12,500 nt of DNA, taken from Glandiceps talaboti. Lineage: Eukaryota > Hemichordata > Enteropneusta > Spengelidae. Location of the stretch: assembly GCF_964340395.1 (NCBI RefSeq), contig NC_135554.1:4917975-4930474 (forward strand), given 5' to 3'. Each line of letters starts with the position of its first letter. Positions within the stretch are counted from its first letter, which is position 1. Positions 9,093 to 12,500 of this stretch are shown here, piece after piece. Made by a program: the position numbers and the translations under genes. Below the pieces are notes generated by a model. The model did no database searches. It saw nothing but the letters and a program-made list of their open reading frames with translations, and was not told where the DNA came from.

Positions 9093-9485
9093 ATGTTGCT
9101 GTGGATACAGAAACTTGGTTTTATGTTGTGTCTTTTGTACATATTCACCGTCGGTTGTTATTGTCGGATAGTAGTTCGCATAGGTGCTTTGGTTCCAGGG
9201 AATAACCCCGATTATGAGGACTCGCTGCAGACAGCAGTCAGAGTTGTCAATACAGATGAAGTTACTCAATATCTGAATATTACCTTTCTTGAGCATATAG
9301 CGTATACTTCGAATAATCCCGAGAAGACCATTATGGAAATATGTGATGGAGTTGTGAATAATAGTGTGTCGGTAATATTAATGGTTGCTGACGACATTAC
9401 TAAATTTACGCTTTCTTTAGTCGGGGCGTTTGTTGGTATTCCAATCATTGGATTTGGAAGTCAATATGCAGTGCTATCTGACAAG
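9093..9485 (+). CDS. NMDA-type ionotropic glutamate receptor-like, first coding exon (partial)
   Basis: This exon encodes the first 131 residues of a probable glutamate-gated cation channel subunit of the plasma membrane. Residues 1-24 look like a signal peptide, with a hydrophobic core at about L8-V20. Residues 26-131 match the start of the amino-terminal LIVBP-like domain: strand IVVRIGALVPG (26-36), helix DYEDSLQTAVRVVN (40-53), an ICD motif with Cys84 (83-85), strand VILMVADD (94-101), then GIPIIGFGS (115-123) and SDK (129-131). ICD followed by ADD, then P-I-x-G and a final DK, resembles NMDA receptor subunits more than AMPA or kainate ones. This is recalled family knowledge, not a search. 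N62-I-T and N89-N-S are potential N-glycosylation sites. The start is the first in-frame ATG after an in-frame TAA at 9048-9050, with A at -3. The exon ends in phase 0 at AAG|GTAAGT. Metabotropic or guanylate-cyclase receptors share this fold and are the main alternatives. The pore and ligand-binding domains are not in view. Confidence 0.72.
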
Positions 9486-9491
9486 GTAAGT
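9486..9491 (+). other. 5' splice site (GTAAGT) ending the receptor exon
   Basis: AAG|GTAAGT is a consensus metazoan donor. It lies exactly on a codon boundary after the SDK motif, giving a phase 0 intron. Beyond it the frame runs only five codons to a TAG, as expected for intron sequence. Confidence 0.75.
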
Positions 9492-9765
9492 CCAGCTAGC
9501 TAACTGAAAACCGAAAGCGCCAAGTCACTATCTACCTTCTTCTCTTTTCATTGTGTACTTCGTTGTATATTTATAGACAGACTATAAATTGTTGATGATA
9601 GTCCTCAAGAAAGTAGGATATATTGCAACAAATGATCGGATTTGTTTTAAATATAATGGAGCAATTTGTGTTTGTTGATTACGAAAAATGACAAGTCGTT
9701 TGTCCTGAATGTGTTTTGAGTGTTGAACATTTTATAAAGGTAACCGTGGTATGATGAACACAAAA

Positions 9766-9797
<32 letters not shown>

Positions 9798-9824
9798 GAT
9801 GACGATGATGATGATGATGATGAC

Positions 9825-9855
<31 letters not shown>

Positions 9856-9869
9856 ATGGTGATGGTGAC
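9766..9869 (+). repeat. (GAT/ATG)n microsatellite in receptor intron 1
   Basis: About 100 bases of imperfect GAT trinucleotide repeat with interruptions (GGT, GAC, TAT). It begins about 280 bases inside the intron that follows the receptor exon. Its open frames encode only Asp, Met or homopolymeric tracts and are not genes. It runs directly into a perfect CRE. Confidence 0.9.
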
Positions 9870-9873
9870 GTCA
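9866..9873. promoter_or_regulatory. Perfect CRE palindrome (TGACGTCA)
   Basis: The consensus CREB/ATF site lies immediately at the end of the (GAT)n tract in the receptor's first intron. An exact 8-mer of this kind is expected less than once by chance in a window this size, and a second copy lies at 6935-6942. Function is inferred only from the motif. Confidence 0.3.
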
Positions 9874-10639
9874 ACAACGCAGATAGCATTGCAATGGTTT
9901 ATTTTATAGCTAATGTATGTAATAACGACTATGACGCAAGCTGTGATTTCGAAAACAGATTCTCAATATTTAATGATCGGCTGAATGTCTATAATTTGTA
10001 CGTGTTGGATAATTTACAACCTTCCATATTTCAAGGGCACAATCAACTAATGTTGTTAAGTACTCCTCAACGTCTTCTGAAAGAGTAAACATGTCGAAAC
10101 AATCATTACATCTTAGTAATTACGGTAGACATAAAAACTGATAAGATGTGTATTGCCCTAAGAAAATTGAACATACTTGCCGGTTTGGAGCTATAATATG
10201 AGAACTTTGTAACACCGAGATGGGCGAAATCGATCTTATGAGTGAAACAGTCACATCTTGGTTCATCTTAAGCTGGAACCCGCGGCAAACAACGAATGCA
10301 TCAACCACTATATGAAAATTACCGATGGTGACTTTGCATAGAAAAGCGAAAAAATAGAAATGTAGCCGCCAGCACGATCTAATCCCATGTGAAATCTTGG
10401 ATTCTAGTTCGTATAGTATATAATTTGTTATCCGAAGTGTCGCTGACTTCCGAGGAAATGTTTTTTAAGTGGTGTTTCTTTTACACCTAGTTGTTGTTGC
10501 CCGGATGTAAAACATGGGAACATGACATACAAGTGAATGAATTAGAGAGAAAAGTACACAGCACTTTGTATTAATGGTTTGGTCACGTGACCAGTCACTG
10601 TAGTTTACATTTATTAAGTAATGTTTTTTGGGGGGGCAG
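9874..10639 (+). other. Receptor intron sequence, no clear feature
   Basis: This follows the (GAT)n tract and CRE. The ORF at 9894-10088 reads as AT-rich chance sequence. A run of seven G lies at 10630-10636, just before the candidate acceptor. Confidence 0.4.
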
Positions 10640-10906
10640 GGTTCGTTACACGACTCAGTTTGTGAAAACCGCGTTAACCGGAAGACAGTCATCTGTTACC
10701 GTGACAATACTAAATGCAAAGTTGAAAAACATCAACCAACAAACGCATTCAGCGGATTGGCAAATCGAATAAATCTCATAAGGTCAGCTGTAACTCGGGA
10801 ATTTGGAAATCTGGTGTTGATTGTCCAGCAGTACAGTGAACGCCGAGTTGTTCTTAACAAGTTGAACTGCTTCAGTTTTATAACCTTGCAACTCACAAAA
10901 AAATAA
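10640..10906 (+). other. Coding-like island, possible later receptor exon (weak)
   Basis: An open frame follows an AG at 10638-10639 that would accept the phase 0 donor at 9485. The local composition is visibly less AT-rich than its flanks. Around 10802-10860 it encodes EFGNLVLIVQQYSERR followed by a V-V-L-N-K-L run. The alternation of strand and helix residues and the IVxxY...NK[LI] spacing recall the second strand-helix unit of NMDA receptor amino-terminal domains. Against it: the stretch between the end of exon 1 and this block is longer than the family normally has, the acceptor is preceded by a run of G rather than pyrimidines, and no strong GT donor follows. A second frame (10659-10772) begins with FVKT after another phase 0 AG and competes with it. 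It may be a divergent exon, a decayed one, or chance. Confidence 0.2.
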
Positions 10907-12500
10907 TCTGTGGTAGTTTTTAAAACAATATAATGTCCCGTTATATTTTTATACATCTTTTCCTGCGTTTGTATCAGCAACCAAGACTTGGTCAATGCTA
11001 ACATTACGAGAGCTCATAAAATACGTAAAATCTGTTTAAATCATCCGGAGACATTGAATATGTATTGCAATGGGTAGGCGAATATGCAGTCTAATATTAA
11101 ACTATAGATAAGCAATTCTTGGCAACGTGTATAAAAATGTGGCCAAATAGTATGTTTGGAAATTCAAAAATTACCTCAGGGATTTCATGAAAGTAGTTGT
11201 TCAATTGATCGTTATAACTTCAAGCTTCTAAAAACTGTGTATGCGTATGAAAACTAGAAATGAAAGGGTGATAATCGAGTAATTCATTGCTCTGAGTACT
11301 TCTATTGATTCCATGTAATTGCATTCAAAGATTTCTCTTTCACCGGAACAAAGCTGTGGTCTTTAACATTGAACCAAGATATACCTAAATTGGCGCAGTT
11401 ATTCTTTGCATGCGAGGGAATTCAGGTGAACATGTTTGCTTGTTGTAAGCATAATTTGCAGCCAACTCGTCTGGCCATTCGTATTCTATTTAAATGAGTT
11501 GGTAAAGTTTGAAAGCACAGCTTTTTAGTTGACACGGGTCATGGACGTCAGACCTGGCAGACCGGTATTTATTGCAAGCTTAATATTAGGCCTTTGGGAC
11601 CATATATAATAAGTGTTGCTTGGAGAATTTCCTCTATGATCTTATCTCTTTATAATTGAAGCTATATCGTGGTCGTTATATCCAGTTTTCATCAAATCAT
11701 CCGTGCATGTCGGCTTTACTGTTTTGATTTTTTTTATTTCATAATATATCATGCAATCAATATCAGTGATCAGGGAAAGGTGCCGTTAGAAAATTTACCA
11801 TAACTTCACATAATTACCGTGGTGGGCAGGATAAGCAGTTTTATTCCGCTGATTTGGTATTGCTAACAAGACATAAAAAGCTCATCCAAGCAAGACTACT
11901 ATATTACTGTTCCATAGGAATAATCAAAAACCGGCGGTATATCGGATTCAGTGTTCCGGTAGATAGATAGTATGGTTGTTTAATTTGAACATCGAAAGGT
12001 CGATAGCATTTGACTGATGCTACTACAAATGCCAGATATGTGACCAATTATCGCGGTAAGGGATACCCGACTAACTGCTGGGAGGATAAACTGTTTCTGA
12101 CCGTGTTATAATAAGTTGTCTCTGTTTTAAAATTTCTCAACACTTGATAAATACACAGATAACTATGTATAGAAGGTCGGCTTTCTGTGTCGTATCGCCT
12201 TAGTTGCGTTCGCAGTATGAGGTTGATTATAAACTCAGAGCGAGTGTCATCACATATAACATCAAATCGCTCTGTTTTCATAATCATGGATTATATTCGT
12301 GCAAACATCACTGATAACACGAGGTGAATATGTTCCAAGTTTTAAATAGTTGTTTTCATGATGGTGTGTTTAAAAAGCCTTCTTGATGGATTTTTAATTT
12401 TTTTTGTAGTATTTTGCCTTGTTGTTGGTTCGCAGTCGAAATACATGATACAGTATGTCATTTTGTTGTATATATGACTGAACATTACATTTTTCTTCTA
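10907..12500. other. No clear feature; probable intron or intergenic
   Basis: AT-rich sequence without recognisable exons of the receptor. The - strand ORF at 12048-12287 (79 residues, rich in Arg, Thr and Ser) has no motif, signal peptide or splice support that I can see. Confidence 0.4.

Noticed and set aside
9036-9448. - strand ORFs opposite the receptor exon
   Set aside because: They are antisense shadows of the coding exon with no independent support.
12048-12287. 79-residue - strand ORF
   Set aside because: There is no motif, splice context or neighbouring exon to support it.

Overview
The window looks like low-GC nuclear DNA from an animal, most likely a marine invertebrate. It is mostly non-coding, rich in microsatellites ((TATC)n, (TGTC)n, (CAGA)n, (AAAC)n, (GAT)n, (AC)n) and homopolymers. 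Its one well-supported coding segment ends at a textbook GT donor, so genes here are split by introns. I see no bacterial-style gene packing, CRISPR array, rRNA or tRNA. The phylum cannot be fixed from the sequence.

The only gene I recognise is on the + strand at 9093-9485. It is the first coding exon of an NMDA-type ionotropic glutamate receptor-like protein: a signal peptide, then the start of the amino-terminal (LIVBP/ANF-like) domain, ending in phase 0 at AAG|GTAAGT. The rest of the gene lies in or beyond a large intron that opens with a (GAT)n tract and a perfect CRE. A weak candidate for a further exon is at 10640-10906. A possible upstream promoter and leader exon (octamer, CRE-like, CCAAT, then a strong GT donor) lies at 8290-8401.

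On the - strand, two open segments (1529-1699 and 951-1207) have plausible splice sites that agree in phase and form a short terminal gene model of unknown function. This model is tentative.

The most distinctive non-gene structure is at about 3450-4268. It has five degenerate tandem units of 145-148 bp, then a short unique stretch, a (CAGA)n microsatellite and a perfect 11-bp-arm hairpin. Part of the hairpin recurs in inverted form at the left edge. This is the layout of non-autonomous Helentron/HINE or bivalve 'pearl' elements. A second possible mobile element is a roughly 160-bp imperfect inverted-repeat unit at 398-557. A structured block with 40-bp direct repeats lies at 5660-6107.

Region by region: 1-600 G-tracts and fold-back element; 951-1699 possible - strand gene; 2099-2158 long hairpin; 2561-2808 compound GATA/GACA-type and AC microsatellite; 3450-4268 Helentron-like element; 5014-5033 quadruplex motif; 5163-5216 (AAAC)n; 5660-6107 structured block; 6110-8290 nothing clear apart from a short GAT tract, a CRE and small hairpins; 8290-12500 the 5' part of the glutamate receptor gene and its first intron.
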